Shown piece after piece: positions 6,573 to 7,343 of a stretch of 7,343 nt of DNA (positions within the stretch are counted from its first letter, which is position 1; each line of letters starts with the position of its first letter). Made by a program: the position numbers and the translations under genes. Source of the DNA: Dehalococcoidia bacterium (GTDB taxonomy: Bacteria > Chloroflexota > Dehalococcoidia > DSTF01 > JALHUB01); contig JALHUB010000025.1 in NCBI GenBank assembly GCA_022865685.1, forward strand, positions 1 to 7,343. Reading direction: 5' to 3'. The notes under the pieces were generated by a model. It had not been told where the DNA came from, searched no databases, and saw only the letters and a list, made by a program, of their open reading frames with translations.

Positions 6573-7343
6573 CTAGGCGACTCCAATCCCGCGCAGCAGC
6601 ATCTCGATGCCCACTCCCGCCAGAACAGGGATGAATATCAGGCGAACCGTCACGTTCGGGAAGCGCAGGAGGAGCTGCGCTCCGACGAGTGACCCCGCCA
6701 GCACACCGAGGGCTACGGGCGCCGCCACGACGGGCACGACGTCGCCGCGCCAGAAGTAAACGCCTGCGCTGGCCGCAGCCGTGACGCCGATCATGAAGTT
6801 GCTCGTCGCCGTCGAGACCTTCATCGGCAGGCGCATCGCCGTGTCCATCGCCAGCACCTTGAGGGCGCCGGCGCCGATGCCGAGCAGGCCGGAGAAGACG
6901 CCGGCGAAGTACATCATCGAGAGGCCCGCGGGCACGCCCCGCACCTCATAGGGGATCTCCTGTCCTGAGGAGCGGTCGGGGTAGCTGCTGGCGAGCCGCA
7001 GGGAGCGGGCAGGACCGTCGCTGACGACGCCGCGCGGGACCTCCTCGCCGAGCTTCCTCACCATCGGAATAGCCGAGGCCAGCAGAACGATGCCGAACAG
7101 CGCGAAAAGGGCGCCCGACGGCAAGTATCCGGTGACAAAGGCGCCGGTGAGGCCGCCGAGGGTCGTCCCCAGCTCCAGCAGCATGCCGATGCGGACGTTC
7201 GTCAGGTGGTCGCGGACGTAGGCCGCCGCGGCGCCGCTGGACGTGGCGATGATCGAGACGATGCTGGCGCCGATTGCGACGCGAATGTCGAGGCCGAAGC
7301 CGATTGTCAGCAGTGGACTGACCAGCACGCCGCCGCCGAGGCC
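6573..7343 (-). CDS. TSUP (TauE/SafE) family membrane permease, 5' end cut by window edge
   Basis: The visible 256 residues are most of a TSUP permease, a family exporting or importing small anions such as sulfite, sulfonates, sulfoacetate or thiosulfate. Seen: the reading frame is open to the last base of the window, and the first visible residues GLGGGVLVSPLLTIGFGLD are the N-terminal TSUP hallmark. Only some 10-25 residues are therefore missing. The GTG at 7328 lies inside this motif and is not the start. The second half repeats the pattern as FSGLLGIGAGALKVLAMD, followed by MKVSTATSNFMIGVTA, which shows the usual internal duplication. A polar loop with a GEEVPRGVVSDGPARS segment joins the halves. 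Hydrophobic helices fill both halves, consistent with seven or eight membrane passes. The gene abuts the DUF1634 gene downstream and probably forms a two-gene transport system with it. The substrate cannot be told: no sulfur-metabolism gene is in the window. An upstream promoter or further genes of the operon would lie beyond the right edge. Confidence 0.92.
   Translation of the reverse strand, partial: GLGGGVLVSPLLTIGFGLDIRVAIGASIVSIIATSSGAAAAYVRDHLTNVRIGMLLELGTTLGGLTGAFVTGYLPSGALFALFGIVLLASAIPMVRKLGEEVPRGVVSDGPARSLRLASSYPDRSSGQEIPYEVRGVPAGLSMMYFAGVFSGLLGIGAGALKVLAMDTAMRLPMKVSTATSNFMIGVTAAASAGVYFWRGDVVPVVAAPVALGVLAGSLVGAQLLLRFPNVTVRLIFIPVLAGVGIEMLLRGIGVA

Noticed and set aside
5895..6692. 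265-codon plus-strand open frame across the convergent junction
   Set aside because: It overlaps three well-supported genes, is Arg/Gln/His-rich low-complexity in style and has no recognisable motif; it is an out-of-frame shadow in G+C-rich DNA.
7326..7343. GTG at 7328 as start of the TSUP permease
   Set aside because: The frame continues to the window edge and encodes GLGGG, the first half of the family hallmark, so the GTG is internal.

Overview
This window comes from a G+C-rich bacterial chromosome. It holds four complete protein genes and one gene cut by the right edge. Codon third positions are mostly G or C. The gene types are a lipoprotein oligopeptide-binding protein, a PoxB-like thiamine diphosphate enzyme, a stand-alone amylo-alpha-1,6-glucosidase-type protein, and a TauE/SafE permease paired with a DUF1634 protein. 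They would fit a free-living heterotroph such as a Chloroflexota or actinobacterial-type lineage. That placement is a low-confidence guess from gene style. No rRNA, tRNA, CRISPR array, insertion sequence or phage gene is visible.

Layout: (1) 38-1729, minus strand: an ABC-transporter solute-binding lipoprotein of the peptide/nickel class (SBP_bac_5). It has a strong ribosome binding site and a clear lipobox, and its permease and ATPase genes are not in the window. (2) 1730-2137: a 408-base divergent intergenic region. It holds both ribosome binding sites, a 12-base perfect palindrome, a direct repeat of CCTTGACA and weak promoter-like matches. (3) 2138-3889, plus strand: a pyruvate oxidase / quinone-dependent pyruvate dehydrogenase-like flavoenzyme. 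(4) 3895-6168, plus strand: a 757-residue glycogen-debranching-type alpha-glucosidase starting 5 bases after the oxidase stop, so the two probably form one operon. (5) 6174-6572 and 6573-7343, minus strand: a small DUF1634 membrane protein, and upstream of it a TSUP (TauE/SafE) permease whose stop codon directly abuts the DUF1634 start. The permease gene runs off the right edge. The minus-strand pair converges on the glucosidase gene with only 5 bases between stop codons.

How they may work together: the oxidase-glucosidase pair could link release of glucose from storage or compatible-solute glycosides with oxidation of pyruvate to acetate. This is inferred from adjacency only. The TSUP/DUF1634 pair is probably one membrane system for a small sulfur-containing or organic anion. 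The peptide-binding protein is a separate, divergently transcribed uptake component. I found no clearly novel system. The most notable points are the tight oxidase-glucosidase coupling, the abutting TSUP-DUF1634 pair, and possible regulatory structure in the divergent region.
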